The notes beneath the pieces were generated by a model. That model was not told the DNA's origin. It searched no databases and saw only the letters and a program-made list of their open reading frames with translations. Both the position numbers and the translations under genes were made by a program. From Eubacterium sp. (GTDB lineage: Bacteria; Bacillota; Clostridia; Lachnospirales; Lachnospiraceae), in the NCBI GenBank assembly GCA_024690665.1, contig JAILOU010000032.1, positions 1 to 64,000 of the forward strand: DNA of 64,000 nucleotides, given 5' to 3'. This document shows positions 51,355 through 60,559 of this stretch, piece after piece. Each line of letters starts with the position of its first letter. Positions within the stretch are counted from its first letter, which is position 1.

Positions 51355-51606
51355 TATACGATTTTCGCCTGCACCGACCCGCCGCTGTTCGCTTCTTTCC
51401 TGCGCATGTTTGTTTCGCTCGCCGTCGACCGTGCTTAGCTAGGATGGTTGTGGTGAATTATAAATACGAGTTGGATGTGCCGTTGGCACACCTTACGAAA
51501 TAAAAGAATCGGAGGAATCGCAAGCAAGCTTGCACCTCCGATTCTTTTATTTCTAATCTGCTTCGCAGATAAGCCATTTCATTTACAATAACTGAGGCAG
51601 CCTCGG
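51355..51606 (-). repeat. Structured repeat element, copy A (minus orientation)
   Basis: Reverse-complement relative of copies B (51664-51987) and C (60857-61175). Shared landmarks: GACCCGCCGCTG/CAGCGGCGGGTC, the GTGTGCC/GGCACA hairpin, ATCTGC/GCAGAT hairpin, and the GAGGCAGCCTCGG hairpin. The central variable hairpin is AATAAAAGAATCGGAGG paired with its complement (51498-51552, 18 bp). The long outer stem of B and C is not kept here. It starts directly after the HD-GYP stop. Confidence 0.8.
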
Positions 51607-51663
51607 ATCGCCTTCTTCTATCGTTAACGCTGTGGGGGCTACAACCTCGCGTTCGATGAGGAA

Positions 51664-51987
51664 TACATTTCGACAAGCACATCGAGAGGAGCCAAAAATT
51701 TCCGAGCATCAAAAACTCGCCAAACCGAACCGAGGCTGCCTCGGATAAAAGAAAAGAAATGACCTGTCTGCGGAGCAGACAAGGGATAAGAAAAACCAGC
51801 GTGTCCGCAAGCTTGCTTGCAGGAACGCTGGTTTGATTAGACCGTGAGGTGTGCCGAAGGCACAGCAGGTCATTTCTTGTAATGTTATCGTCACCATCCT
51901 AGCAGAACACGGTCGGTGGCGAGTGACTCATAAGATGCGCAGGACAATTTTTGAAAAGCGACGGGTCGGTGCGGGGAGAAATCGTAT
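51664..51987 (+). repeat. Structured repeat element, copy B
   Basis: 324 nt. From 5' to 3': TCGA/TCGA hairpin, CCGAGG/CCTCGG hairpin, outer arm AAGAAATGACC, hairpin GTCTGC/GCAGAC, variable hairpin AAACCAGCGT/ACGCTGGTTT (51793-51834), hairpin GTGCC/GGCAC, closing arm GGTCATTTCTT, then a conserved tail CCTAGCAGAACACGG to AGAAATCGTAT. No protein gene fits 51335-52023. With copy A it forms a large head-to-head inverted pair. Confidence 0.82.
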
Positions 51988-52023
51988 TCTCATCGAGCAC
52001 TAATACCTCCATCACTCGCAGGG

Positions 52024-53283
52024 TTAATTGCCGAAGTAATCATCGATACCATCCGCAATTCCCTTAGCCATCTTCTTTTGGAAAGAAGAATTCGCCATCT
52101 TGCGATCCTCTGTCGGATTCGACATATATCCAAGTTCAATTAACGTAACCGGAACTTTACTCCAGTTTGTACCGGTCAGGTCATCGCGGGTCTTAACGCC
52201 CTCGCTGCTGATACCGGTTTTTTTGGTATAAGCCTTTAGAACGGCCTTGGATAATTTGTAACTCTTTTTGTAGAGATAAGAGTTATAAGGATTGCTTGAA
52301 GTCATGCAGATGGTCTGTGCACCGGTAGTAGAAGAACTAGAGCTGCCATTAGCATGAATTCGAAGGAAGATATCAGCGCCTTTTTTGTTCGCTCTTTTGG
52401 CTCTCGTTGCATTGGAGATATTGACATTGTTAGAAGTACGAATCATATAAACTTCATAACCTCTGTTGGTGAGAACCTTCTGTAATTTCTTGGCAACCTG
52501 AAGATTCAGATTGTATTCCGTCAGTCCGGTAACAACGCCGGTTGTACCGCCGGTAACCTTGGCTTTTTTGGTAGAAGAACCAGGTCCGATTGGTTCCAGC
52601 GAAGAGTTGGCGTAGCGCTGGTGACCGGCATCGATGGCAATGAGATATTTGCAGGTCTTAACGGATTTAACAGCAGACCAGGCAGAGTAGTATTTGGCGC
52701 CATTTACTGTTTTGTAAGTGCGAATACGGATATAGTATTTCTTGCCACCCTTTAGACCGGTAATCTTTTTGGAAGTCTTAGAGGAAGAGATATTCTTTTT
52801 CTTGGAAGAAGAAAAACTCTTTTTGGTAGAATACTGAATCTGATAGCCGGTAATTATTTTGGTACTTACTTTTTTAAACTTAACGGTGAAGCCCTTTTTC
52901 TTGGATGTAACCGATTTGATTTTTGATTTTTTCGGAACAATCTTAAATGTTGTAGTCAGGGTGCCGTCATAATCGCCGCTTAACGTTACGGTAACGGTAG
53001 CTGTTCCGATGGATTTGTTAGAAGCATAGGAGACAGAGTAATTGTCGTCGCTTATGATGCTTCCATCAGTTGCTGTTACGGTGACCGCCGGTTTGATGGC
53101 AGAACCTGTATAAGTATAAGAAGATTTTGCAACTGTGACTTCTTTTGCTTCAGATACGGTCTGCGTAGTATCTGTGTCTTGAGTTTCCTCACTTGTAGAA
53201 ATTGTCTGGCCACAGGCGCTGATGCAACTGCCAAGCATGCATACGCTGAGCGCAACAATGAGGAGGGTTTTAAACTTTTTCAT
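52024..53283 (-). CDS. N-acetylmuramoyl-L-alanine amidase (Amidase_3) lipoprotein
   Basis: 419 residues. Signal peptide with a lipobox near SCISAC, an Ig-like repeat (about 45-115, SYTYTGSAIKPAVTVTATDG), a Lys/Ser-rich Fn3-like domain (about 118-210) and the zinc amidase (about 215-419): IAIDAGHQ, EYNLNLQVAKKLQKVLTNRG, FLRIHANGS and catalytic Glu in LIELGYMSN. It cleaves the stem peptide from muramic acid outside the cell. Its ATG follows the stop of the beta-helix gene with no gap, so the pair is co-translated. Confidence 0.92.
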   Translation of the reverse strand: MKKFKTLLIVALSVCMLGSCISACGQTISTSEETQDTDTTQTVSEAKEVTVAKSSYTYTGSAIKPAVTVTATDGSIISDDNYSVSYASNKSIGTATVTVTLSGDYDGTLTTTFKIVPKKSKIKSVTSKKKGFTVKFKKVSTKIITGYQIQYSTKKSFSSSKKKNISSSKTSKKITGLKGGKKYYIRIRTYKTVNGAKYYSAWSAVKSVKTCKYLIAIDAGHQRYANSSLEPIGPGSSTKKAKVTGGTTGVVTGLTEYNLNLQVAKKLQKVLTNRGYEVYMIRTSNNVNISNATRAKRANKKGADIFLRIHANGSSSSSTTGAQTICMTSSNPYNSYLYKKSYKLSKAVLKAYTKKTGISSEGVKTRDDLTGTNWSKVPVTLIELGYMSNPTEDRKMANSSFQKKMAKGIADGIDDYFGN

Positions 53284-54615
53284 TTATTGAACCACCTTAC
53301 TTTTTTTATCGTTTGTTGCCTTTTTCCATTTGGCAAGAGAGGTGTAGGTTTTGCCGTGTAAAACAAAGTAGCTGCTTTTATTGCCATAGGTATTATGGCT
53401 AAATGTCAGATCCTTCGTGTACTTTTTGCTCATCTCATTGTAGAAGACGGCGGCAGAACCGGATTTGTTATAGAAGGTATTACCTTTAAACGTGATTTTC
53501 TTGCACTTTGACAACGCAACCATTATATCGTTTTTTCCGTTATTTTTACAGATGTTATTGCGAATTGTGACATTTTTAACCCATCCAAGATTCGTTTCAT
53601 AGCCGCCGACTGCCATGGCAGTTTCGATGTTACCGGATAACTTGTTTTTGGCAACGACAATGTTGGAAGTGGAATACTTGGCTTTTGGAGGCTTTTGCTC
53701 GGCGCCAATTTCGATGCCGCCTGAGCAGCCTTTAACAGTATTGTTTTGAATCGTGATTTTTTGGCCGCCATCCACATAGATGCCGTAAGATGTTGCATAC
53801 TGAGAAATGCAGCGGTAGACCTTATTGCCGACAATCTTACAGTTGCGCGGGAAGTCCTTAGAAGCTTTCTTACAGTAGCCATAGTTTCCGGACAAGTCGA
53901 TCCCGATATTACCGATATCTTTAATCGTGTTTTTGCTGATGGTAATGTGCGTGACATTGCCGGTTGCAGACAGACACTCGGCCCAACCGGTCGTACAGTT
54001 GTAGAGTTTATTTGATTTGATGATTCCGTTATGAATGGAATTATTCGCGCCGTCTCCAAAAAGAAGGATTCCATTCGCGCAACGGTCCTCTGTTGTTGGG
54101 TCCTCAACCTTGATGTTATGTATCTTATTTTTGAGAATCCTGAAATGGTGTGTGCCGGCTGCTACGTAGATGCCACAGGCGTCCTGACCGGAAGCATCGG
54201 TAAAGGTAAGACCGCGCACGGTGATATAGGAAGTACCATTTAAAGAAAGAAGCGTAGGTCCATTATTATAAGAAGAATCCTGTTTGCCGCTGATGACCGG
54301 TGATGCACCGGGAGCATTGGCAATTGTGATTCGTGCATTTTTCTTGCCATGAATTTTTTTGGGAACCTTAAGGGTCTCATAGTAGGTGCCATCCTTAATC
54401 AGCAGAGTGTCGCCGGCAGACAATTGAGAAATCCCATATTGGATGGTTTTAAATGGTTCCTTTTTGGAGCCGTCATCGTGATTGCTTCCGGAAGTGCTGA
54501 CATAATAGGTGGTAGCGGCATACGCAGTTGTGTCCGGCTTTAAAAAGACCAATAAAAAAAGCGCACAGGCCGCAGCTAAAATAAGGTAAAACAATAGTTT
54601 TCTTTGTCGTATCAT
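53284..54615 (-). CDS. Secreted right-handed parallel beta-helix protein
   Basis: 443 residues. Signal peptide/anchor LLFYLILAAACALFLLVF (about 7-24), then YYVSTSGSNHDDGSKKEPFK, the usual opening of pectate-lyase/DUF1565-type beta-helix proteins, followed by many N-rich rungs (ITIQNNTVKGCSGGIEIG, VTIRNNICKNNGKN). The family includes polysaccharide lyases and epimerases; catalytic residues cannot be fixed from sequence. No Shine-Dalgarno gap to the downstream amidase. Terminal segment basic (KWKKATNDKKSKVVQ), which may bind the wall. Confidence 0.85.
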   Translation of the reverse strand: MIRQRKLLFYLILAAACALFLLVFLKPDTTAYAATTYYVSTSGSNHDDGSKKEPFKTIQYGISQLSAGDTLLIKDGTYYETLKVPKKIHGKKNARITIANAPGASPVISGKQDSSYNNGPTLLSLNGTSYITVRGLTFTDASGQDACGIYVAAGTHHFRILKNKIHNIKVEDPTTEDRCANGILLFGDGANNSIHNGIIKSNKLYNCTTGWAECLSATGNVTHITISKNTIKDIGNIGIDLSGNYGYCKKASKDFPRNCKIVGNKVYRCISQYATSYGIYVDGGQKITIQNNTVKGCSGGIEIGAEQKPPKAKYSTSNIVVAKNKLSGNIETAMAVGGYETNLGWVKNVTIRNNICKNNGKNDIMVALSKCKKITFKGNTFYNKSGSAAVFYNEMSKKYTKDLTFSHNTYGNKSSYFVLHGKTYTSLAKWKKATNDKKSKVVQ

Positions 54616-54669
54616 ATCGAATCTCTCCCCTTTCGTGATATGACTTTACTATAGCAAGAGCGTGGAAAC

Positions 54670-54798
54670 TTGACAAGATGTTGGGGATGGTATAAGAATC
54701 TGATTGTACGCGGATGGAGAGAGATTCATAGAGAAATTCACAAAGAACTTGAACTTCGCGAGCATATCAAAACAGGAAAGGTTGAATGGGAAGAGTAA
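54670..54798 (+). pseudogene. Short open frame, possible gene remnant
   Basis: A 42-codon frame starting at TTG (or entering from upstream, where a TAG blocks it) with charged helical content (GWREIHREIHKELELREHI) and an acidic end. No good ribosome site. It ends 30 nt before a strong terminator, as a real gene end would. The rest of 54616-54949 holds the terminator and a promoter only. Confidence 0.3.
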
Positions 54799-54828
54799 AT
54801 CATAGATTAGGTTACCCCACCCTTATAA

Positions 54829-54861
54829 GTCGTCCATGTAGTAGTACATGGGCGGCTTTTT
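54829..54861 (+). terminator. Terminator upstream of the diguanylate cyclase gene
   Basis: GTCGTCCATGTA pairs with TACATGGGCGGC (wobbles), 4-nt loop, then TTTTT. Confidence 0.8.
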
Positions 54862-54877
54862 GCGTTACCCGTAATAG

Positions 54878-54907
54878 TTGCGAAGCAATAAATGAGAATG
54901 CTATAAT
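54878..54907 (+). promoter_or_regulatory. Promoter of the diguanylate cyclase gene
   Basis: TTGCGA, 18-nt spacer, TATAAT, 42 nt before the start codon. Confidence 0.6.
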
Positions 54908-54949
54908 TAAACAATAATATCAACTGCCGAAAAAAAGGATGTAATCGCT

Positions 54950-56035
54950 ATGTTTCAACGAATTACAGATATTATGCTCTATGCAGGGCTCGACAAAGAA
55001 GCCTATCAACAGGTAAAGGAAGAGATAAATGCTGCAAACCGTAAGAATCTTCTTGCATTTTCAGTGATTGGATTGGTTGCGTTTGGAGGATTGGTTATTT
55101 ATGCTGCAATTCATCAGCGGGAAATGCTTCGGACATTTCCGATTTATGTGATGGGACTGGCAATTATGGTAGCGATGTTTTTGATTACCCTCATCGCTGC
55201 AAAGCAATATCCGATATTGATCCATATCTGTGTTTACATCTATATGATAGTTGTTTTGACAATTGGACTTATACTTGCGCTGCTGCTTGGACCAACGGAG
55301 CGAACAGCTGCACTTCTTGGAATATTGATGGTGATTGCCGGACTGTTCTATGTTGTTCCTCTTGGCCTTTTATTTACCATAGTAGGTGCCGTGATTTGTT
55401 TTCTGGTGATAGGACACGCGGTTCAGGAGCCGGATTTATTTGCGGTAAATGCACTAAATGTCATTTTCTTTGGAGCTGTCAGCGGGATGGTTGGTATTTA
55501 TATGATGCGTACGAGGGTTGCGCGATATTATAGTGAACAGGTTACAAGATATCTGATGGAAAGAGATCAGCTGACCGGAATCTTAAATCGCCGCAGTTAT
55601 GAATACACTCTGGCGAAAATTGAAGAAAAAAATATCGATGTATATATAGTGGCATTTGATTTAAATGGATTAAAATGTGCCAATGATAATTATGGTCATA
55701 CGGCAGGAGATGAGCTACTTAAGGCGACTGCTGTTAGTATTGAGCAGGCATTTGGCAGATATGGAAAATGTTTTCGTACAGGCGGAGATGAATTTATGGC
55801 GGTTTTAACAGATATGACGGTGGATATTGAAGATGCGAAGCGAGAGTTTCGGGATATTACCGAATCCTGGAAAGGAGAATATACGGAGCATTTATACGTA
55901 TCGTATGGAGTCGCGTTTTCAAAAGATTTGCCGGAAGCAGGTGTGAAGGAACTGGCAAGAATTGCAGATCAGTATATGTATGATGCCAAGGCTAAGTTTT
56001 ACCAAAAACATGATATCAACCGGCGAAGAAGATAA
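54950..56035 (+). CDS. Membrane diguanylate cyclase (GGDEF)
   Basis: 361 residues. Five to six membrane helices (about 35-195), a short helix YYSEQVTRYLMERDQLTGIL, then GGDEF domain (about 205-355): DQLTGILNRRSYEYTL, FDLNGLKCANDNYGHTAGDE and the active loop FRTGGDEFMAVL. No RxxD inhibition site is evident ahead of GGDEF (region reads GKCFRTGGDEF). It would make c-di-GMP, opposing the HD-GYP protein at 49646. Downstream, the cation efflux gene starts 18 nt later. Confidence 0.92.
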   Translation: MFQRITDIMLYAGLDKEAYQQVKEEINAANRKNLLAFSVIGLVAFGGLVIYAAIHQREMLRTFPIYVMGLAIMVAMFLITLIAAKQYPILIHICVYIYMIVVLTIGLILALLLGPTERTAALLGILMVIAGLFYVVPLGLLFTIVGAVICFLVIGHAVQEPDLFAVNALNVIFFGAVSGMVGIYMMRTRVARYYSEQVTRYLMERDQLTGILNRRSYEYTLAKIEEKNIDVYIVAFDLNGLKCANDNYGHTAGDELLKATAVSIEQAFGRYGKCFRTGGDEFMAVLTDMTVDIEDAKREFRDITESWKGEYTEHLYVSYGVAFSKDLPEAGVKELARIADQYMYDAKAKFYQKHDINRRRR

Positions 56036-56053
56036 AGGGTGGGAGATGATAAG

Positions 56054-57199
56054 ATGACGATTTCAGACGTAGTAGACAGCAAAAAACAACGAAATCAAAC
56101 GATTGTAAGGACCAGCGTGATTGGGATTATGGCGAATATATTGCTGGCGCTGTTTAAGGCGATTGTGGGAATTATGACGCATTCGATTGCAATCACTATG
56201 GACGCGGTCAACAATATTTCGGATGCGGCAAGTTCCGTGATTACCATTGTCGGAACAAAACTGGCAGCCAAAAAGCCGGACAGAAAGCATCCGTTTGGAC
56301 ATGGACGGGCAGAGTATTTAAGCGCACTCGTAATTTCGGTTATTGTATTATATGCCGGAATCACATCCCTGATAGAATCGATAGGAAAAATCATTCATCC
56401 GGATGTGCCGGAATATACATCAATTTCTCTCGTAATCGTGGCGGTTGCGATTGTTGTAAAGATTGTGATGGGACGTTATGTAAAGAGCGTCGGAGAAAAG
56501 GTGAATTCAGATTCTTTGATTAATTCCGGAGCAGACGCATCTTTGGATGCCGTAATTTCAACAGCGACACTGGCTGCAGCAATTATTTATCTGGTAGCGA
56601 ATATTTCGCTCGAGGCATATCTGGCGGCCATCATTTCTGTGATTATTATTAAGTCCGGTATTGACATGATTCGTGAAGCGCTCTCAAGAATTCTCGGAGA
56701 ACGTGCGGACATGCAGCTTGCCAAGGATATTAAAGAAGCGGTGAACAGTTATCCGGACGTTAGTGGCTGTTATGATTTGGTTTTAAATAATTATGGTCCG
56801 AATGCGTATAACGGTTCGATTCATATCGAAGTGCCGGATACTTATTCGGCCAATGAACTCGATAAACTGATTCGTAAGATTACAGTGGATATCTATGAAA
56901 AGTTTGATGTGATTTTAACAGCAATCGGAGTATATTCCGTAAATACAACGGACCTGGAAGCGATGCAGATTCGAGATCACATCATGGAAATGGTCATGCA
57001 GCAAGAATACGTTCTGCAGATGCATGGGTTTTACCTGGATAAGGAAGAGATGAGCATCCGATTCGATATTGTAATCAGTTTTGATGCCAAAGACCGGGGC
57101 GCGGTCTATCAGGCAATCGCGGATATGATTGCAAAGGAATATCCGCAGTATCGGCTGGAGATGGCTATGGATACAGATTTTAGTGAAAGTGAAGATTAA
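56054..57199 (+). CDS. Cation diffusion facilitator (CDF) transporter
   Basis: 381 residues; ATG 56054 follows GGGTGGGAG, preferred over GTG 56039. Six membrane helices in the first 215 residues with the CDF metal motif HSIAITMDAVNNISDAAS (H-x7-D-x3-D pattern) and HPFGHGRAEYLSAL; a cytoplasmic C-terminal dimer domain, and an additional about 80-residue tail (from TTDLEAMQIRDH) that repeats the same fold, as in MntP-like FieF relatives of Clostridia. Exports Zn, Fe or Mn; which is not decided. Confidence 0.9.
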   Translation: MTISDVVDSKKQRNQTIVRTSVIGIMANILLALFKAIVGIMTHSIAITMDAVNNISDAASSVITIVGTKLAAKKPDRKHPFGHGRAEYLSALVISVIVLYAGITSLIESIGKIIHPDVPEYTSISLVIVAVAIVVKIVMGRYVKSVGEKVNSDSLINSGADASLDAVISTATLAAAIIYLVANISLEAYLAAIISVIIIKSGIDMIREALSRILGERADMQLAKDIKEAVNSYPDVSGCYDLVLNNYGPNAYNGSIHIEVPDTYSANELDKLIRKITVDIYEKFDVILTAIGVYSVNTTDLEAMQIRDHIMEMVMQQEYVLQMHGFYLDKEEMSIRFDIVISFDAKDRGAVYQAIADMIAKEYPQYRLEMAMDTDFSESED

Positions 57200-57209
57200 A
57201 AAGCGTAAA

Positions 57210-57246
57210 CTGCCGATGGGCGATTGCCTATCGACAGCTTTTTTTT
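57210..57246 (+). terminator. Terminator of the cyclase/CDF transcript
   Basis: CTGCCGATGGGC pairs with GCCTATCGACAG (two wobbles), 4-nt loop, T8 tail. Confidence 0.88.
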
Positions 57247-57339
57247 GAATTTTTTAAAAAAAATAGAAATTTCCGACATAAAGTGTTAAGGTGTAAGTAG
57301 TACTATTGTCACACGAAAGGTGAGATGGGAGGTGGGTTT

Positions 57340-57622
57340 ATGAATCAGCCTGTTTTGAAAAAAATCATATTGGACTGTTGATAATTGTGGCAGGAGCACT
57401 CTATTTCATCTTATCTGCTTCAATCTCATATGCGGCCTGCTGTCAGGTGCAGACAACGGAAGCTTTTCAACTTCGGATGAAAAGACAACGAATGAGACAT
57501 ATCTCGCCAGTACATTTGCAGATGGTAAGATTGAAATCATTATTATGATGGCAGTGATCATTGCCGCAGAATTTTACATTACCACGATTGTATTGAAACG
57601 AAGAAGATATAATACCGACTAA
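57340..57622 (+). pseudogene. Frameshifted small membrane protein gene
   Basis: GGGAGGTGGG precedes ATG 57340, which reads MNQPVLKK and stops at once. One extra A in the A7 tract at 57357-57363 would continue as NHIGLLIIVAGALYFILSA; a second shift near 57415-57430 leads to ICGLLSGADNGSFSTSDEK and on to a hydrophobic helix (IEIIIMMAVIIAAEFYITTI) and KRRRYNTD stop at 57622. The reconstructed protein has about 95 residues, two membrane helices and a basic end. Either a pseudogene, a sequencing artefact, or slippage at A7. It precedes the STAS gene by 14 nt. Confidence 0.65.
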
Positions 57623-57636
57623 GGAGGAAATGGATT

Positions 57637-57939
57637 ATGACAATCACAAAGACACAGGAAGGAAACAAATTAACGATTACGCTGGATGGAAGACTTGACA
57701 CCACGACTTCTCCGGAACTTGAAACAGAGGTTCGCGAGAATCTTGGTGATGTGAAGGAACTTGTCTTTGATCTGGAAAAGCTTGAGTATATCTCATCTGC
57801 GGGTCTTAGGGTGTTATTGCTTGCGCAAAAGACCATGAATAAGCAGGGCGAGATGAAAGTGAAAAAGGCGAATGAGTCTGTGATGGAAATCTTTGATTTG
57901 ACGGGATTTTCAGATATCTTAACGATTGAAGGTGCGTAA
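57637..57939 (+). CDS. STAS-domain anti-sigma factor antagonist
   Basis: 100 residues with TAAGGAGG. SpoIIAA/RsbV type: ITLDGRLDTTTSPELE, and LEYISSAGLRVLLLAQ with the phosphorylatable Ser of the ISSAG loop. It should switch partners with the kinase encoded next, and be dephosphorylated by the SpoIIE-type phosphatase at 58389. Confidence 0.92.
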   Translation: MTITKTQEGNKLTITLDGRLDTTTSPELETEVRENLGDVKELVFDLEKLEYISSAGLRVLLLAQKTMNKQGEMKVKKANESVMEIFDLTGFSDILTIEGA

Positions 57940-57964
57940 GAGCGCATCAATAACGGGGGAACAC

Positions 57965-58372
57965 ATGAAAGAAATCAGGTTAGAGGCAAAAACGGATAAT
58001 TTAGACAAGGTTTTGAAATTTGTAGAACAACAGATGCAACAGGTAGATTGTCCGCCAAAGACTTTGGCGATGATTCACATTTCCGTCGAGGAGATTTTTG
58101 TAAATGTTGCCCATTATGCGTACGAGGGTGGGGACGGCGATGTGACCGTCTCAGTGGATTTTAAGAACAACCCGTCTATGGTGGAGATTGTTATTTCGGA
58201 TGAAGGTGCCTTCTTTGACCCGCTTGCGAAACAAGATCCCGATATTCATCTTTCCGCACAGGAAAGGGATCCCGGAGGGCTTGGCATATTTATGGTAAAG
58301 CAAAGTATGGATGATGTGATGTATGAGTATAGGGATGGGAAAAACATACTGACCCTTCAAAAGCGGTTATAA
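57965..58372 (+). CDS. SpoIIAB/RsbW-like anti-sigma serine kinase
   Basis: 135 residues, start at 57965 after GGGGGAA. HATPase_c of the GHKL group: N-box HISVEEIFVNVAHYAY, DEGAFFDPL as G1 box, and DPGGLGIFMVKQSMDDVMYE as G2. It would phosphorylate the STAS protein and bind a target protein. No sigma factor gene is in the operon. Confidence 0.9.
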   Translation: MKEIRLEAKTDNLDKVLKFVEQQMQQVDCPPKTLAMIHISVEEIFVNVAHYAYEGGDGDVTVSVDFKNNPSMVEIVISDEGAFFDPLAKQDPDIHLSAQERDPGGLGIFMVKQSMDDVMYEYRDGKNILTLQKRL

Positions 58373-58388
58373 GGGAGAGCTAGACAGG

Positions 58389-60557
58389 ATGAGAAAGATT
58401 GGTAGATTTACGATAGGTGGTCTTCAAACGAAGATTTTAAACCTGTGCATTATTCTTGTGATTTCGACGATTGTGGTATTTGCCATTGTCGGTATTGTGC
58501 AGCTGCGCTCGGTATCGAAACTGGCGAAGACAACTGCTGAGGAGCAAAATGAAACCATCCAGGAGATTTCACAAGAGTCTATGATGGAGATTACAAAAGA
58601 CAGTATGCTTCAGACGGCCAAACTTGCCACGCGAAATTCGAACAATGTGTTTTGGACGATGGAGCGTGATTTTAGTGTGCTCGGAGAGCAGGTGCAGGAT
58701 GTCTTTGAGAATCCTGAAAACTACACGGAAACATCTGTTGAGGCTCCAAAGCAGGAGAATGATGGCAAATATGTCCTTCAGGTTATGTATGCCGAGGAGG
58801 AGGCCAAGACGGATGCCGATACGCAGTATATCATCAAGAGACTGGCGAATCTTGAGCCGATGATGCGGGAAATCGTGAAGGGAAACAGCGACTATGTGAT
58901 GGATTGCTACATCGCACTTCCGAATGGTACAACGCTGGCAATGGATAATACTTCCGGCGGAAAACTTGATGATGAAGGAGAATTACAGGAATATGATCCT
59001 CGAACCCGTGACTGGTATACCGGAGCGGTCAAATCGAAGGAAATGTATTTTTCTTCGGCGATTCATAGTTTCTTTTACGATGTCAGCGAAGTTGTATTTG
59101 GCCTTCCTATCTATGAGGATGGAGAATTGGTTGCAGTCGTGGAAGGGTCGATGAAACTCGATTCTCTACAGGAACTTGTTTCACAGGTTACAATTGGACA
59201 GTATGGTTTTTCCGTGCTTCTTAGTGCTGATGGACAGCTTGTATACTCTCCGCGAACAGAGGGCGAGCTTGCCATGGATGAGCAGATTTCCACAGACATT
59301 CGCGGCACTGTCAATGAGAATCTGAACAGTGTCATCAAACAGGCAATGGCCGGCCGAACAAGCTTTGCCAAGACCTACCTGGATGACGAGGCTTATTATG
59401 TAGCATATGCGCCGATAGAAACAACTGGCTGGAGCCAGATTATGTTTGTTCCAAAAGAGCGACTTGAAAGTTCGACGACGGAGCTGATTGATGAGGTTAA
59501 TCAGGTTTCGGATGACGCCGTTAAAGACTATGCCGGAGTTCTTGGAAAATCTTTGATTCTTACGGTAATTGTCCTTGTACTGCTGATTTTAAATGCAGTG
59601 ATTGTTTCCATCCTATTTTCTTCTAAGTTACTTAAACCAATCAATGTCATGACGACAAAGGTAAAGGAAATTCGAGGTGGCAATCTGTTCTTTAAGAAAG
59701 AAAAAATCTACGAAACCGGTGATGAAATCGAGGTTCTTGCAGATGCGTTCGAGGATCTGTCAGAACGCTCGAAGAGCTATGTCAAGGAACTTATGGCAGT
59801 GACGGCGGAAAAGGAGAGAATCGGCACAGAACTTTCCGTTGCAACCGGCATTCAGGCCGGCATGCTGCCGAGCACATTTCCGATGTATCCGGAACGCACG
59901 CAGTTTGATGTCTATGCTTCGATGACTCCGGCCAAGGAAGTCGGCGGAGATTTTTACGATATTTTCATGGTAGATGATGACCACCTGGCACTGGTTATGG
60001 CGGACGTATCGGGCAAAGGTATTCCGGCTGCACTCTTTATGGTGGTCAGCAAGACGTTAATTAAGAACCGTACCATGATGGGCGGTACTCCAGCAGAAAT
60101 TCTGGCAGATGTCAACAACCAGCTGATTGAGGGAAATGAATCCGATATGTTTGTTACGGTATGGCTTGGTATCTTAACGATTTCGACCGGTCATATGATT
60201 GAGGCAAATGCCGGTCATGAAAATCCTGTTATCAGACATGAGAATGGTGAGGTGGAACTTCTCGAAAGAAAGCATGGTTTTGTGCTTGGTGGTATGGAGG
60301 GCATGCGTTATAAAGACGATGAGTTTGATCTTGCACCCGGTGATGCTATCTTTGTTTACACGGATGGCGTTCCGGAAGCAACTGATGCGAATGAGCAGCT
60401 ATTTGGCTCTGAGCGTATGATGTCGGCAATCAAGAATGCACCGGATGGTACACCGGAGAAGCTGCTTGAATCAGTTCGCGCAGATGTGGAAGAATTCGTG
60501 GGAGAGGCTCCGCAGTTTGATGATTTGACGATGCTGGCGATGAAGTTCACCGGTTAA
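58389..60557 (+). CDS. Membrane PP2C/SpoIIE-type serine phosphatase with Cache sensor and HAMP
   Basis: 722 residues. TM1 about 17-40, external dCache-like domain (about 45-385; TLAMDNTSGGKLDD, DPRTRDWYTGAVKSKEMYFS, GQYGFSVLLSADGQLVYSP), TM2 about 388-412, HAMP (about 413-470), short coiled coil, then PP2C (about 490-722): ASMTPAKEVGGDFYDIFMVD, MADVSGKGIPAALFM, NAGHENPVI, FVYTDGVPEATD. It dephosphorylates the STAS protein in response to an outside ligand. Third gene of the partner-switch operon. Confidence 0.93.
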   Translation: MRKIGRFTIGGLQTKILNLCIILVISTIVVFAIVGIVQLRSVSKLAKTTAEEQNETIQEISQESMMEITKDSMLQTAKLATRNSNNVFWTMERDFSVLGEQVQDVFENPENYTETSVEAPKQENDGKYVLQVMYAEEEAKTDADTQYIIKRLANLEPMMREIVKGNSDYVMDCYIALPNGTTLAMDNTSGGKLDDEGELQEYDPRTRDWYTGAVKSKEMYFSSAIHSFFYDVSEVVFGLPIYEDGELVAVVEGSMKLDSLQELVSQVTIGQYGFSVLLSADGQLVYSPRTEGELAMDEQISTDIRGTVNENLNSVIKQAMAGRTSFAKTYLDDEAYYVAYAPIETTGWSQIMFVPKERLESSTTELIDEVNQVSDDAVKDYAGVLGKSLILTVIVLVLLILNAVIVSILFSSKLLKPINVMTTKVKEIRGGNLFFKKEKIYETGDEIEVLADAFEDLSERSKSYVKELMAVTAEKERIGTELSVATGIQAGMLPSTFPMYPERTQFDVYASMTPAKEVGGDFYDIFMVDDDHLALVMADVSGKGIPAALFMVVSKTLIKNRTMMGGTPAEILADVNNQLIEGNESDMFVTVWLGILTISTGHMIEANAGHENPVIRHENGEVELLERKHGFVLGGMEGMRYKDDEFDLAPGDAIFVYTDGVPEATDANEQLFGSERMMSAIKNAPDGTPEKLLESVRADVEEFVGEAPQFDDLTMLAMKFTG

Positions 60558-60559
60558 TT

